From positions 33,725 through 97,724 of the forward strand of contig CAIKCI010000032.1 in assembly GCA_903825895.1 (NCBI GenBank): a stretch of 64,000 nucleotides of DNA. Direction: 5' to 3'. The notes beneath the pieces were generated by a model. That model was not told the DNA's origin and did no database searches. It was given only the letters and a program-made list of their open reading frames with translations. This DNA comes from an uncultured Actinomycetes bacterium. Lineage in GTDB: Bacteria; Actinomycetota; Acidimicrobiia; Acidimicrobiales; RAAP-2. Below are positions 52,519 through 61,776 of this stretch, in pieces (positions within the stretch are counted from its first letter, which is position 1; the number at the start of each line of letters is the position of its first letter). Position numbers and translations under genes: made by a program.

Positions 52519-54410
52519 GCCCACCTTCTCAGTCGATCCCTGATCAGCCCGGCTGCTATCAGTTCCTCGACGATCGGGGCCGTGTGTTGTACGTCGGCAA
52601 AGCGCTCTCCTTGAGACAGCGACTGGCTTCGTACTTCCAGGATCCCTCAAAATTACATCCGCGTACAGCTCAGATGGTGGCTGCGGCTTCCTCGGTGGAC
52701 TGGGTTGTCACCCAGTCAGAGGTCGATGCTCTGGAACTTGAACACTCGCTCATTCAATCCTTCATGCCGCATTACAACATTCGTCTCAAAGACGATAAAA
52801 GCTACCCCTGGCTCGCTTTGTCGCTGTCACAAGAGTGGGCACGACCCCTGATCACACGCGGCACCCGTCGCAAGGGGACCAAGTACTTTGGCCCCTTCAC
52901 ACACGCTCGATCGCTCCGCCAGACGGTGGATCTCCTCCTTCCTACTTTCCCAGTGCGAACATGTGCTGATTCAAAATTTGATCGCCATCAGCGATCAGGG
53001 AGACCATGCCTACTCTTCGACATCAAGCGCTGTAGCGGGCCATGTATCGGTGAGGTCGATACGGAGACCTATCAGGGCTATGTCGATGGTTTCGTCGATT
53101 TTTTTTCGGGAAACGTTGCACCCATAGTGAGCGACCTCGAAAACAAAATGCAGGCCGCTTCACAGGCGCAAAACTATGAGCGAGCAGCAAGGTTCCGCGA
53201 TGAGCTCGAGGCCGTTCAGCAAGCAGCGAAAACACAGGAATTAGTTCTTGCCGACGACGAACATCTTGATGTCATCGGTATTCGCCATGATGAACTTCAA
53301 GTTGCGGCTGTCACGGTTCACATTCGACATGGGCGGATCGTCGGCCGAAGTGTCTCGATTGCCGATCTGGTCGAATCGCTCAATCTCAGCGATCTTGTTG
53401 CCGCTGTCTTGCGCGATGTCTACGGCGACCCCGGCACTCAAATTCCCTCACGCATCGCTCTCAACGAGGGAACGACCGAGCACAGCATCACCCAATGGCT
53501 GAGCGATCGCTCTGGTCACTCCGTAACGCTTCAGGTCCCTCAACGTGGTGTCAAGCGCCACTTAGTCGAGCTCGCAGAACTCAACGCAGTCGAGACGTTG
53601 GGACGCGATCGCCTTCGACGGGCGAGTGACTACAACGCTCGTTCTCGGGCCCTTGTGGAGTTGCAAGAACATCTCGGTCTGACCAGGGTGCCGTTCCGTA
53701 TTGAGTGCTACGACATGAGCCATCTGCAAGGCACTTCCTATGTGGGCTCGATGGTGGTCTTTGAGGACGGAGTGCCGGTCAAGAAAGCCTATCGGCACTT
53801 CTCAATCAAGACGGTGGACCAGAACGACGACTTTGCCTCAATGGCAGAGGTGCTTCGGCGCCGGCTCGCACGTTGGTCTGAGGCACCAATCCTTTCCTCT
53901 GGGAAACGTGGTTTCGCCGCTCCCGCAGATCTGATCTTGATCGATGGTGGGGCCGGACAGCTCAGCGCAGTGATGGCGGTCATCGGGGAGTACGGGCTCG
54001 AAGATTCCGTCGAAGTAGCGTCGCTCGCAAAGCGATTTGAGGAAGTGTATCGACCGAACCTGGGTTCACCGCTGCGCCTACCACGTGGTTCGGAGGGACT
54101 CTTTCTTCTGCAGCGGGTGCGCGATGAGGCCCACCGGTTTGCCATCTCGTTTCACCGATCCACGCGCGGGAAGGCCATGACCGCCAGCATTCTCGATGGC
54201 GTAAGCGGTCTTGGACCAGCGCGCCAGGCAAAACTGTTAGCTGAATTCGGCACGCCCCAGAAGGTGCGAGATGCCACACGTGACGAGTTGCTTGCTCTCG
54301 GGTGGCTCCCACAAAGTGTGGCTGAGGGCATCTATGAGCATCTTCATCCACGCGTGGCTGGTGTTGGCGCCGTTCGTCGCGAAAACACGGCAGAATCTAA
54401 CCATGGCTGA
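52509..54410 (+). CDS. uvrC: Excinuclease ABC subunit C
   Basis: Makes both incisions in nucleotide excision repair. The 633-residue protein has an N-terminal GIY-YIG domain (IPDQPGCYQFLDDRGRVLYVG cut to GCYQFLD...RVLYVGKAL, about residues 10-90), a Cys-rich patch PCLLFDIKRCSGPC, a UVR motif near residues 205-235, an RNase H-like nuclease with IECYDMSHLQGT and LILIDGGAGQLS, and a C-terminal helix-hairpin-helix (LDGVSGLGPARQAKLLAEFG). GTG 52509 is the only in-frame start near the domain edge. It overlaps rapZ by 8 nt. Confidence 0.95.
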   Translation: MPLRPPSQSIPDQPGCYQFLDDRGRVLYVGKALSLRQRLASYFQDPSKLHPRTAQMVAAASSVDWVVTQSEVDALELEHSLIQSFMPHYNIRLKDDKSYPWLALSLSQEWARPLITRGTRRKGTKYFGPFTHARSLRQTVDLLLPTFPVRTCADSKFDRHQRSGRPCLLFDIKRCSGPCIGEVDTETYQGYVDGFVDFFSGNVAPIVSDLENKMQAASQAQNYERAARFRDELEAVQQAAKTQELVLADDEHLDVIGIRHDELQVAAVTVHIRHGRIVGRSVSIADLVESLNLSDLVAAVLRDVYGDPGTQIPSRIALNEGTTEHSITQWLSDRSGHSVTLQVPQRGVKRHLVELAELNAVETLGRDRLRRASDYNARSRALVELQEHLGLTRVPFRIECYDMSHLQGTSYVGSMVVFEDGVPVKKAYRHFSIKTVDQNDDFASMAEVLRRRLARWSEAPILSSGKRGFAAPADLILIDGGAGQLSAVMAVIGEYGLEDSVEVASLAKRFEEVYRPNLGSPLRLPRGSEGLFLLQRVRDEAHRFAISFHRSTRGKAMTASILDGVSGLGPARQAKLLAEFGTPQKVRDATRDELLALGWLPQSVAEGIYEHLHPRVAGVGAVRRENTAESNHG

Positions 54411-55257
54411 GTTCGTTATCGTCACGGGACTTTCCGGAGCGGGCCGGTCGACGACTGCCGCCTGCCTGGAAGACCTCGGGTGGTTTGTCATCGACAATCT
54501 TCCTCCTTCAATCATCCCGCGTGTTGGGGAACTCGTGAGCACCCCTCATGACGAATCACAACGAGTCGCTCTCATTGTTGGTCGAACCGGTGAGTTTGAC
54601 ACCTCAGAACTCCTCGATTCCTTAGAGCAACTGCGCGGAGGAGCACACACCGTGCGGATGCTCTTTCTTGACGCTCCTGACGATGTGCTTGTTCGACGCT
54701 ACGAAGGGACTCGCCGTCGCCACCCGCAAAAGGGAACGGGCGTGAAAGAGGCAATCGATAGTGAGCGTCGAGCACTAGAGTCACTCAAGACCCGAGCGGA
54801 TGTGGCCATCGACACTGGTGATCTCAACGTCAATCAGCTTCGTTCGAGAATCTTCGAACTTTTTGAAGAATCATCCGGGAGTGAAACTATGCGGACTTCC
54901 ATCATGTCCTTCGGTTTCAAACACGGAATTCCGCTTGACGTCGATATGGTGCTTGACGTTCGGTTTCTACCGAACCCACATTGGGTCGACGAGCTTCGAG
55001 ATATGTCAGGTCTCGACGAGCCGGTGGCGGAGTATGTTCTTGCGCAACCTGAGTCTGAGGCCTTCCTTACCCATGTTGTCAGCCTCCTTGAGCCGCTCCT
55101 TCCGGCCTACGCCAAAGAGGGGAAGTCTTATTTGACGATCGGTATCGGTTGCACAGGCGGGCACCATCGCTCAGTGGCGATCGCCGAAGAACTCGGGAAG
55201 CGGCTCCGATCTCGCGGGTTCCCGCTGTCAACCCTCCACAGGGACGTTGATCGGTGA
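54403..55257 (+). CDS. rapZ: RapZ/YvcJ family nucleotide-binding protein
   Basis: A 284-residue P-loop protein. In E. coli RapZ is an RNA-binding adaptor controlling glucosamine-6-phosphate synthase; the role in Actinobacteria is less clear. Seen are the Walker A variant VTGLSGAGRSTTA, with Arg where Lys is usual (as in other actinobacterial members), LEDLGWFVIDNLPP, LFLDAPDDVLVRRYEGTRRRHP (core LFLDAPDDVL), FGFKHGIP, DVRFLPNPHW and GIGCTGGHHRSV. It lies in the uvrC-rapZ-yvcK order and overlaps both neighbours. Confidence 0.93.
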   Translation: MAEFVIVTGLSGAGRSTTAACLEDLGWFVIDNLPPSIIPRVGELVSTPHDESQRVALIVGRTGEFDTSELLDSLEQLRGGAHTVRMLFLDAPDDVLVRRYEGTRRRHPQKGTGVKEAIDSERRALESLKTRADVAIDTGDLNVNQLRSRIFELFEESSGSETMRTSIMSFGFKHGIPLDVDMVLDVRFLPNPHWVDELRDMSGLDEPVAEYVLAQPESEAFLTHVVSLLEPLLPAYAKEGKSYLTIGIGCTGGHHRSVAIAEELGKRLRSRGFPLSTLHRDVDR

Positions 55258-56150
55258 GCCCTTCGCCGAGAGTTGTCGCACTTGGCGGAGGTCATGGAAC
55301 GGCCGTCACGCTGAGGGCAGCTCGGCGTTACGCCCGCGACATTGTTGCCATTGTTTCGGTCGCCGACGATGGAGGATCAAGTGGTCGGCTTCGTGAACTC
55401 CTTGACGTCCCCGCGCTGGGCGATCTTCGTAAATGCCTCTTGGCGCTCTGCGATGAAACCTCTCCATTCGCCCGGACCATGGACTATCGGTTCACGGAAG
55501 GCGAACTAGCTGGGCACGCCATAGGTAATCTTGTGCTCGCCGGTCTCCTCGAGACCACCGGTGATCTGGTCATCGCTGTTGATCAGGCTCGCTCACTGCT
55601 GGGAGGCAGCGGCACTATTTTACCGGCGACGACCACTTCAGTGACGCTTCGTTCTCAGACGCTCGACGGCGTCACCGAAGGACAAGTGGCAGTGGCAAAC
55701 GAGAGTGCCAACCGGCGGGTTTCGGTCCTTCCGGCTGATGCCAATTCGCCCGTCGAAGCCCTGTCGGCCATTGCTGAAGCGGATCAAATTCTCATCGGTC
55801 CAGGATCACTCTTCACCAGCGTCTTGGCGGCTGTGAGCGCTCCCCAAATTCTCGATGCACTGATGCACAGTTCCGCTCAGAAGGTAGTCGTCTGCAATTT
55901 GAGACCTCAAATCCCGGAAACGCAGGGGTTTACCGTCGAAGACCATGAGCGAGCCCTTGACCTTCACGGCGTCCCCTTCGATTTCCTTCTGGGCGACCTC
56001 TCCCTTGGCATAGAAAGAGGTTCCCCCAGTAAGAAATTTGTGGAGTTCAACCTCTGCACATCATCACTACCGATCCATGACCCTGGCAAACTAGCGTTGG
56101 CACTGAGTGCTTTGTATGGTGAATCACACAACAAGAAGGAGTCTGCATGA
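55254..56150 (+). CDS. yvcK: YvcK/CuvA family gluconeogenesis/morphogenesis factor
   Basis: A 298-residue protein of the YvcK family, UDP-sugar binding and needed for growth and cell shape on gluconeogenic carbon in Bacillus and mycobacteria. Motifs are VALGGGHGTAVTL, VSVADDGGSSGRLR, LGDLRKCLLAL, HAIGNLVLAGL and IGPGSLFTSVL. The GTG at 55254 overlaps rapZ (GTGA) and the stop overlaps gap (ATGA). In most Actinobacteria whiA lies between yvcK and gap; it is absent from this position. Confidence 0.92.
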   Translation: MSPSPRVVALGGGHGTAVTLRAARRYARDIVAIVSVADDGGSSGRLRELLDVPALGDLRKCLLALCDETSPFARTMDYRFTEGELAGHAIGNLVLAGLLETTGDLVIAVDQARSLLGGSGTILPATTTSVTLRSQTLDGVTEGQVAVANESANRRVSVLPADANSPVEALSAIAEADQILIGPGSLFTSVLAAVSAPQILDALMHSSAQKVVVCNLRPQIPETQGFTVEDHERALDLHGVPFDFLLGDLSLGIERGSPSKKFVEFNLCTSSLPIHDPGKLALALSALYGESHNKKESA

Positions 56151-57169
56151 CGGTACGGGTTGGCATCAACGGATTTGGGCGAATCGGAAGAAACTTCCTC
56201 CGTGCAGTTATGGAGAGTGGTGCGGATGTTGAGATCGTTGCCGTCAATGACCTCACGAGCCCTGAGATGAACGCCCACCTTTTGCGTTACGACTCCACAC
56301 AAGGTCGGTTAAAAGAGGAAGTCATTGTCAACGATGACACCTTTCACGTTGGAACCCAGACCATCAAGGTCCTCTCAGAGCGAGATCCCGCCGATCTTCC
56401 TTGGGGTGCCATGAACGTCGACGTCGTGATCGAATCGACGGGGCGGTTCACGAAGCGCGATGACGCTGCCGTCCACCTTGCCGGGGGAGCGAAGCGGGTG
56501 GTCATCTCAGCACCGGCCACCAACGCCGACAACACCTTCGTTGTTGGCGTCAACGATGACCAATTCGATGCAGCAAGCGACTTTGTCGTCTCAAATGCCT
56601 CGTGCACGACCAACTGCTTCGTGCCAATGGTCAAAGTGCTTGACGACAGCTTCGGTGTTATTTCCGGCCTCATGACGACCGTGCACGCGTACACGAACGA
56701 TCAAAATCTTCTCGACCTCCCGCACACCGACCTTCGGCGAGCACGCGCAGCTGCAGTGAACATTGTCCCAAGCTCAACCGGTGCTGCTCGTGCGACCGGG
56801 CTCGTGCTGCAGTCCATGCAAGGCAAGCTCGATGGTACGTCATTGCGTGTGCCCGTTCCCACCGGCTCGGTGACCGACTTCACGGCCGTCGTCAATGGTT
56901 CGCCAACCATCGACCAGGTCAACGCAGCCTTCAAGAGCGCGGCGAGTTCAGGCCCCCTTTCGAAGGTTCTGGTGTACACCGAGGACGAAATCGTTTCTTC
57001 CGACATTGCGGGCAGCCCGGCGTCTTGCACCTTTGACGCTGGTTTAACGATGGTGCAAGGTATCGACGGCTCCACCTCACTCGTGAAGATCATGGGTTGG
57101 TATGACAACGAGTGGGGCTATTCAAACCGCCTCGTGGATCTCGTGCAGATCGTTGGTACGTCCGCATGA
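56147..57169 (+). CDS. gap: Glyceraldehyde-3-phosphate dehydrogenase
   Basis: Oxidises glyceraldehyde 3-phosphate with NAD to 1,3-bisphosphoglycerate. The 340-residue protein shows GINGFGRIGRNFLRA, NDLTSPEMNAHLLRYDS, the catalytic Cys in SNASCTTNCFVP, HAYTNDQNLLDLPH, and a C-terminal WYDNEWGYSNRLVDL. The Asp after the first glycine motif region (VNDLT) suits NAD use. It starts the glycolytic trio gap-pgk-tpiA, all overlapping by 1-4 nt. Confidence 0.96.
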   Translation: MTVRVGINGFGRIGRNFLRAVMESGADVEIVAVNDLTSPEMNAHLLRYDSTQGRLKEEVIVNDDTFHVGTQTIKVLSERDPADLPWGAMNVDVVIESTGRFTKRDDAAVHLAGGAKRVVISAPATNADNTFVVGVNDDQFDAASDFVVSNASCTTNCFVPMVKVLDDSFGVISGLMTTVHAYTNDQNLLDLPHTDLRRARAAAVNIVPSSTGAARATGLVLQSMQGKLDGTSLRVPVPTGSVTDFTAVVNGSPTIDQVNAAFKSAASSGPLSKVLVYTEDEIVSSDIAGSPASCTFDAGLTMVQGIDGSTSLVKIMGWYDNEWGYSNRLVDLVQIVGTSA

Positions 57170-58338
57170 CTACTCGCCCAGCAGCTCTTGCTGGGTTGCC
57201 GCTCCTCGAAGATCTCGGACCGCTCAAGAACAAAAGAGTTCTGGTGCGCTGTGACTTCAACGTTCCGCTCGAAACGCACGATGGTCAGACGATCATCACC
57301 GATGATTTTCGAATCCGTGAGGCAATCCCGACCTTGCAATGGCTCAAGGATCAAGGGGCCACTGTGGTCTGCTGCACACATCTGGGTCGCCCGCATGGTG
57401 CTTGGGTACCCCAACTCTCCGTGGCGCCGATTGCTGAGCATCTTGGACGATACATCGATGACATCGCGGTTCTCGAGAACCTGCGCTTTTCTCCCGGCGA
57501 AGAGGACAATGATCCGTCAACGGTGAGTGAATTGATCGAAGGGTTCGATGCGTACGTCAATGACGCTTTTGGCGCATCGCATCGAACTCATGCATCAGTG
57601 GTCGGCCCACCGGCTTTCCTTCCTAGTGCCGCAGGCCGTCTCTTGGAGAAAGAGGTTGAAGTGCTAGGAAGTCTGCTGCTCGAGCCCAAACAACCTTTCG
57701 TGGCCATCGTTGGAGGGGCAAAGGTCGGCGACAAATTGGGAATCGTCAAAGCGCTAAGTGAAAAAGCAGACAGCATCATTATTGGCGGCGGCATGGCCTT
57801 CACCTTTTTGGCCGCCCAAGGCCGTCATGTGGGAGCTTCGATGCTGGATGAAAGCCGGATCGATGACTGCCGAGAAATTCTCAGCCGTTCAGTTGAAATT
57901 CTCCTGCCCACGGATGTCGTGGCCTTGTCAGCGGACGGTGAATTTGGGCCTGGCTGTGAGAGCGGTGACGTGGTCACCTATGACGGAGATATCCCAGAGG
58001 GATGGAAGGGTCTCGACGTGGGACCGCTGAGCGCTGAATCTTTCTCCGAGACCATCTGTAGTGCAGGCACCATTCTTTGGAATGGACCCATGGGGGTCTT
58101 CGAGGACCACCGCTTTAGCCACGGAACGGAAAAAGTTGCTCGCTCCGTCGCGCAAAGCAACGGAATCAGTATCGTCGGAGGCGGCGATAGCGCTCATGCG
58201 GCTGAAGAATTTGGTCTGGTCGACCAATTGGACTTTCTATCTACCGGCGGAGGCGCTTCGCTTGAATACCTGGAGTTCGGTGATCTTCCAGCATTGGCGG
58301 CTCTTCGATCCGCCCCGAACGCTCCGAGGAGGAAGTGA
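57166..58338 (+). CDS. pgk: Phosphoglycerate kinase
   Basis: Makes ATP from 1,3-bisphosphoglycerate. The 390-residue two-lobed enzyme shows KRVLVRCDFNVPL, CCTHLGRPHG, LENLRFSPGEEDND, YVNDAFGASHRTHAS, AIVGGAKVGDKLG, LWNGPMGVFED and STGGGASLEYL. The substrate loop reads CTHLGRPHG, where many orthologues have SHLGRPKG: a small change not expected to abolish function. ATG overlaps gap (ATGA). Confidence 0.95.
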   Translation: MTTRPAALAGLPLLEDLGPLKNKRVLVRCDFNVPLETHDGQTIITDDFRIREAIPTLQWLKDQGATVVCCTHLGRPHGAWVPQLSVAPIAEHLGRYIDDIAVLENLRFSPGEEDNDPSTVSELIEGFDAYVNDAFGASHRTHASVVGPPAFLPSAAGRLLEKEVEVLGSLLLEPKQPFVAIVGGAKVGDKLGIVKALSEKADSIIIGGGMAFTFLAAQGRHVGASMLDESRIDDCREILSRSVEILLPTDVVALSADGEFGPGCESGDVVTYDGDIPEGWKGLDVGPLSAESFSETICSAGTILWNGPMGVFEDHRFSHGTEKVARSVAQSNGISIVGGGDSAHAAEEFGLVDQLDFLSTGGGASLEYLEFGDLPALAALRSAPNAPRRK

Positions 58339-59138
58339 TGGCGAAGCGTTCGACTCGACGCCCATTGGTTGCGGGCAACTGGAAGATGAATCTGGACCAT
58401 GTCGAGTCGGTCTATCTGATGGCGGATCTCGCACTAAGAATCCGGGGACTCCATCAACAGCAAGTAGATGTGTCGGTGCATCCCCCATTCACCGATCTAC
58501 GGTCGGTTGAAGGAATCATTGGCGCTGATGGCCTTCCGATCTCACTCGGCGCCCAACATTGTTCCGCTCATGACAACGGTGCCTTTACCGGCGAAGTGAG
58601 TTTAGCGATGCTCAAACGTCTCTCGGTTGCCCTGGTCATTGTTGGCCACTCAGAACGGCGACAGTTTTTCTCGATGACAAATCAGGAGGTCGCAGCCACG
58701 GCCAAGGCGGTTCATGAACATGGACTCACTCCCATCATTTGTGTCGGGGAAACACAGCATGAGCGAGAATCGGGCGTCATGGAAGAAATTCTCGAGCGCC
58801 AAGTGAGCGAAGCATTTCTCGGCGTGGGTTCAGGCCTGGAAGAGCGGACCATTATTGCCTACGAACCAATCTGGGCCATCGGCACCGGCCTCGCCGCCAC
58901 CCAAGAAGACGCTCAAGGGGCCTGTGCATTCATACGAGCGACAATCCGCTCGCTGCGCGGCAACGCTGCCGACGAGGTTCGCATCCTCTATGGAGGCTCA
59001 GCGAAGCCAGAGAACGCAGCAATTTATGCAGAGCAGAAGGATATTGATGGCCTTTTAGTAGGCGGCGCCTCACTCGAGGGTGAAAGTTTTGCCGCGATTA
59101 TTGAGGCCGTCGCCACCTGCTACGGTTTTTCCGCATAG
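58338..59138 (+). CDS. tpiA: Triosephosphate isomerase
   Basis: Interconverts DHAP and glyceraldehyde 3-phosphate. The 266-residue barrel shows AGNWKMNLD with the catalytic Lys, the His in VIVGHSERR, the Glu in AYEPIWAIGTG, and the phosphate site LYGGSAKPEN and LLVGGASL. ATG at 58338 shares a base with the pgk stop (TGATG) and has GGAGGAAG upstream; a GTG at 58335 is also in frame. secG follows after 19 nt. Confidence 0.95.
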   Translation: MAKRSTRRPLVAGNWKMNLDHVESVYLMADLALRIRGLHQQQVDVSVHPPFTDLRSVEGIIGADGLPISLGAQHCSAHDNGAFTGEVSLAMLKRLSVALVIVGHSERRQFFSMTNQEVAATAKAVHEHGLTPIICVGETQHERESGVMEEILERQVSEAFLGVGSGLEERTIIAYEPIWAIGTGLAATQEDAQGACAFIRATIRSLRGNAADEVRILYGGSAKPENAAIYAEQKDIDGLLVGGASLEGESFAAIIEAVATCYGFSA

Positions 59139-59157
59139 GTCGCGAGGAGGAGTTTCC

Positions 59158-59388
59158 ATGGTTACGGCCATTTTTGTAGTTATCGAAGTCATCACCGCCT
59201 TGGCGTTGATCTTCCTCATTTTGATGCACAGTGGACGTGGTGGAGGGCTTTCCGACATGTTCGGAGGATCGGTCGGCGCTGCGGCCCAGGGCTCAACCGT
59301 CGTCGAGAAAAACCTTGACCGCATCACGATCGCGGTGGCATTAGTCTTCGCATTCACCACGCTTACCCTTGACCTGCTTTTGCAGTGA
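59158..59388 (+). CDS. secG: Protein-export membrane protein SecG
   Basis: A 76-residue subunit of the SecYEG translocon with two membrane segments (about residues 3-23 and 56-74) joined by a glycine-rich cytosolic loop HSGRGGGLSDMFGGS. The ATG at 59158 has GAGGAGG at good spacing. The gpk-type order gap-pgk-tpiA-secG is conserved in Actinobacteria. It overlaps the next gene by 4 nt. Confidence 0.93.
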   Translation: MVTAIFVVIEVITALALIFLILMHSGRGGGLSDMFGGSVGAAAQGSTVVEKNLDRITIAVALVFAFTTLTLDLLLQ

Positions 59389-61064
59389 CCTTGAAGCAGC
59401 AGAGGACGAACAGTCGCTGGAGTAGCTGCGTTGCAGTTATCGCCATAGGGACGGTGTTGTCTCTCGGTATCTCAGTATTCCCAGCTGGGGGCTCGGCACT
59501 TCCTGCGCTACAAGATCCAGCAGCCCTGACCGCAAATTTATCCACTCCCTTCTCTGGATGCGATCCCGTTGGTGGCTCAGTTTCGCCAGCTTCCGCTCAG
59601 GCATTGTCGCTTGTCCTCCCCAGTGCCTTCATCACCAATCCCGATGGCACAGTCGTGCAAGCACCGTCGTTTCTTGCTCAGGCGGAGGTTCAAAGTCTTT
59701 CCCCCCTCAAAATTATTTACTCCATTCTTCCCAACGCTCGTTGGATCTCAGGGGCACCACTTGGTCTCCGCGATTTCATCACCACATGGAAATGGGGGAG
59801 GAACGGCTTCGGTCCCGACGCCAACCTTTACCGACAGATCCGCTCGATCACCCGAGGGCCTTCGCTGCATCAGATCGTCGTGACGTTCTCGACATCAACG
59901 AATAACTGGCAGGCGCTGTTCAGTCCTCTCCTTCCCTCGTCCTTTGGACTGAGTGGTGCAGGATCGTGCGCCTATCCCACTTCGAACATTGACCTTTCGG
60001 CCGGTCCGTATGTCATCGCGTCGAGTACCCCGACCACCATCGTCCTCATCAAGAATCCCCATTGGTGGGGGAGTGACGCCCCCTTTCCCTCCATCGAACT
60101 GCTCGGCAACACGACATCCCCGGACTCGCTCTTTGGCACTACATCGAACGTGGGACTTGATGACACTCCAGGATTTAGTCCGTCGGGGACCTTGGCGATC
60201 ACCTCAATCGCTTCCGTTTCGAGCAAAAGTGACCTGAGCAACCTGCTGCTAAGTCTGGACTTTGATAGCTCCCGGCGCCACGGACTTTCAAAGCCTCTGC
60301 GGCTCGCAGTGAGCGAATACGTCAACCGTCAGCAATTGATTCAGGCGACGGTTGGCCGAGTGGTGTCAACGGTTGTTCCTGCAAGCAGCCACCTGTATTC
60401 ACAGGGACAGATATCAACTTCGATGAACTCGCCGGCTCCGGCGTGGACGCGAGAATCCCAACGACAACGCCAACTTCTGGCATCCAAAAGTCTCTCAGCA
60501 CTAGGGATGCATAAGAGCAATGGATTTTGGGTACGAAAGAACGGAACAATGCTTTCGCTTTCTCTGGGGGTCCCGGCGAATGATCCGTGGGCCGTTGACG
60601 TTGCCAGTGTCGTCAAGGATCAATTAATCAGTCAGGGCATTACTGTTCGCCTGGTGGGCTTGGCGACCAGTTCAGCGGTCGCCTCCGCAATTGAACATTC
60701 TCAAGTATCGGGGGGATTCGTGAGTCGGCCGAGCTCTGCGTTTCTTTCCGAGGCCATGGCGTGGTTTGATTCACAATCCTTGGCGGTCACATCGGCGTAT
60801 TGGTCCGGATTCAACAGTCCAGCAATAAACAAACTGGCACACAAGGCATCTCAACAGATGAATCCACAAAATGCTGCACCGCTCTATCAATCAATTGACA
60901 CATCGCTCTGGACGTCTCTGCCATCGCTGCCTCTGCTCACTGAAGTGCAAACGATTGCTTGGTCGAGCGCCATCCAAGGTGTGACAACGAATCCTTTTCC
61001 TCCAGGGGTTCTGGGCGGCTTATTGACATGGGACGTGACAGCAGTAAATCCCTCGTCTGTTTAG
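59385..61064 (+). CDS. Family 5 extracellular solute-binding protein (peptide ABC type)
   Basis: A 559-residue secreted protein. An N-terminal basic region and hydrophobic segment (VAVIAIGTVLSLGISVF) form a Sec-type signal, with a likely cleavage near GGSA; there is no lipobox Cys, unusual for a Gram-positive binding protein. The mature part shows the SBP5 pattern with PNARWISGAPLGLRDFITTW, YVIASSTPTTIVLIKNPHWW and VNRQQLIQATVGR. No permease or ATPase is adjacent; oppBCDF at 38306-42147 could be the partner. GTG start overlaps secG. Confidence 0.8.
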   Translation: MTLKQQRTNSRWSSCVAVIAIGTVLSLGISVFPAGGSALPALQDPAALTANLSTPFSGCDPVGGSVSPASAQALSLVLPSAFITNPDGTVVQAPSFLAQAEVQSLSPLKIIYSILPNARWISGAPLGLRDFITTWKWGRNGFGPDANLYRQIRSITRGPSLHQIVVTFSTSTNNWQALFSPLLPSSFGLSGAGSCAYPTSNIDLSAGPYVIASSTPTTIVLIKNPHWWGSDAPFPSIELLGNTTSPDSLFGTTSNVGLDDTPGFSPSGTLAITSIASVSSKSDLSNLLLSLDFDSSRRHGLSKPLRLAVSEYVNRQQLIQATVGRVVSTVVPASSHLYSQGQISTSMNSPAPAWTRESQRQRQLLASKSLSALGMHKSNGFWVRKNGTMLSLSLGVPANDPWAVDVASVVKDQLISQGITVRLVGLATSSAVASAIEHSQVSGGFVSRPSSAFLSEAMAWFDSQSLAVTSAYWSGFNSPAINKLAHKASQQMNPQNAAPLYQSIDTSLWTSLPSLPLLTEVQTIAWSSAIQGVTTNPFPPGVLGGLLTWDVTAVNPSSV

Positions 61065-61109
61065 TAGCTTCGGCGCATTTGCTAGGGTCGGGGGTCAACC
61101 ATCAGTCCT

Positions 61110-61196
61110 GTCGGAGTGGCGGAATAGGCAGACGCGCTAGCTTGAGGGGCTAGTGCCCGCAAGGGCGTGGGGGTTCAAGTCCCCCCTCCGACACCA
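61110..61196 (+). tRNA. tRNA-Leu (anticodon GAG)
   Basis: An 87-nt class II tRNA with encoded CCA. Acceptor GTCGGAG pairs with CTCCGAC; anticodon stem CTAGC/GCTAG encloses loop TTGAGGG (anticodon GAG, reading CUC and CUU); the variable arm TGCCCGCAAGGGCGT forms a stem; the T arm is GGGGG-TTCAAGT-CCCCC. A -10-like TAGGGT lies at 61083-61088. Confidence 0.96.
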
Positions 61197-61494
61197 AAGA
61201 ATACCTAACTCAGGGATGCACCTTCGGACTGAATGATGATCTCGGGAGCACTGCAAAGAAATGATGCGACGACTCGATGCGACGTTCGCCATCCGTGGGA
61301 CGCAAGAAACGGAGACTGTTCCATCTGATCGACCTTTTTCTTCGATGAGCCAGCAGACCTGAACCCATCTCGCATCGACGCCTCGTCGACGTGTCGGCCC
61401 AGGATGGCTGGGCCTATGGCGCCGCACCCCTTCGAGATCACTGTCCGCCATCGACGATGTACAGTTCGATTACAAGTCAACCCCAAGGAGCGTC
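61197..61494. other. Intergenic region without a supported gene
   Basis: About 300 bp between tRNA-Leu(GAG) and the HicA-like gene. It contains a short direct repeat GATGCGACG (61263-61271 and 61276-61284) and, near the end, AAGGAG serving the next gene. A minus-strand ORF of 93 codons here is Cys/Arg-rich without recognisable features. No attachment site or RNA gene was recognised. Confidence 0.4.
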
Positions 61495-61776
61495 ATGGAA
61501 TCTCACCAACACCTCAATAACCACCATCGAACAACTCTCAGAAAAATTTTTGAACATCCAACCAGTCACAACATTGAATGGCACGACGTTATTTCCCTGC
61601 TTAATCATGTCGGCGACGTCGAGGAGCGCCATGACGGCAAGTATGCAGTGACGCTGGGTGAAGAAACTCAGGTCTTTACGAAGTCGAAAAGTAACGACAT
61701 CGACACGCAAATGACTGTGGATCTTCGGCGGATGCTGGCCGGGGCTGGGTTCGACGAGAAATCAAGTAACTCCTAG
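61495..61776 (+). CDS. HicA-like small protein without HicB partner
   Basis: A 93-residue protein whose N-terminal half (HHRTTLRKIFEHPTSHNIEW then HDVISLLNHVG) resembles the HicA/YcfA double-stranded-RNA-binding fold of toxin-antitoxin mRNA interferases. Where HicA toxins carry a catalytic His in a VxxHRPHP-like segment, this protein reads QVFTKSKSND, so that His is missing and nuclease activity is doubtful. No hicB antitoxin lies next to it. AAGGAG precedes the ATG. A domesticated relative of HicA seems likelier than an active toxin. Confidence 0.6.
   Translation: MESHQHLNNHHRTTLRKIFEHPTSHNIEWHDVISLLNHVGDVEERHDGKYAVTLGEETQVFTKSKSNDIDTQMTVDLRRMLAGAGFDEKSSNS

Noticed and set aside
61263..61284. 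Direct repeat GATGCGACG as a mobile-element or attachment trace near tRNA-Leu
   Set aside because: Only two 9-mers 13 nt apart; no copy of the tRNA 3' end and no integrase were found.
61205..61486. 93-codon ORF on the minus strand between tRNA-Leu and the HicA-like gene
   Set aside because: No motif, no ribosome-binding site seen, Cys/Arg-rich and poor in regular structure; more likely chance.
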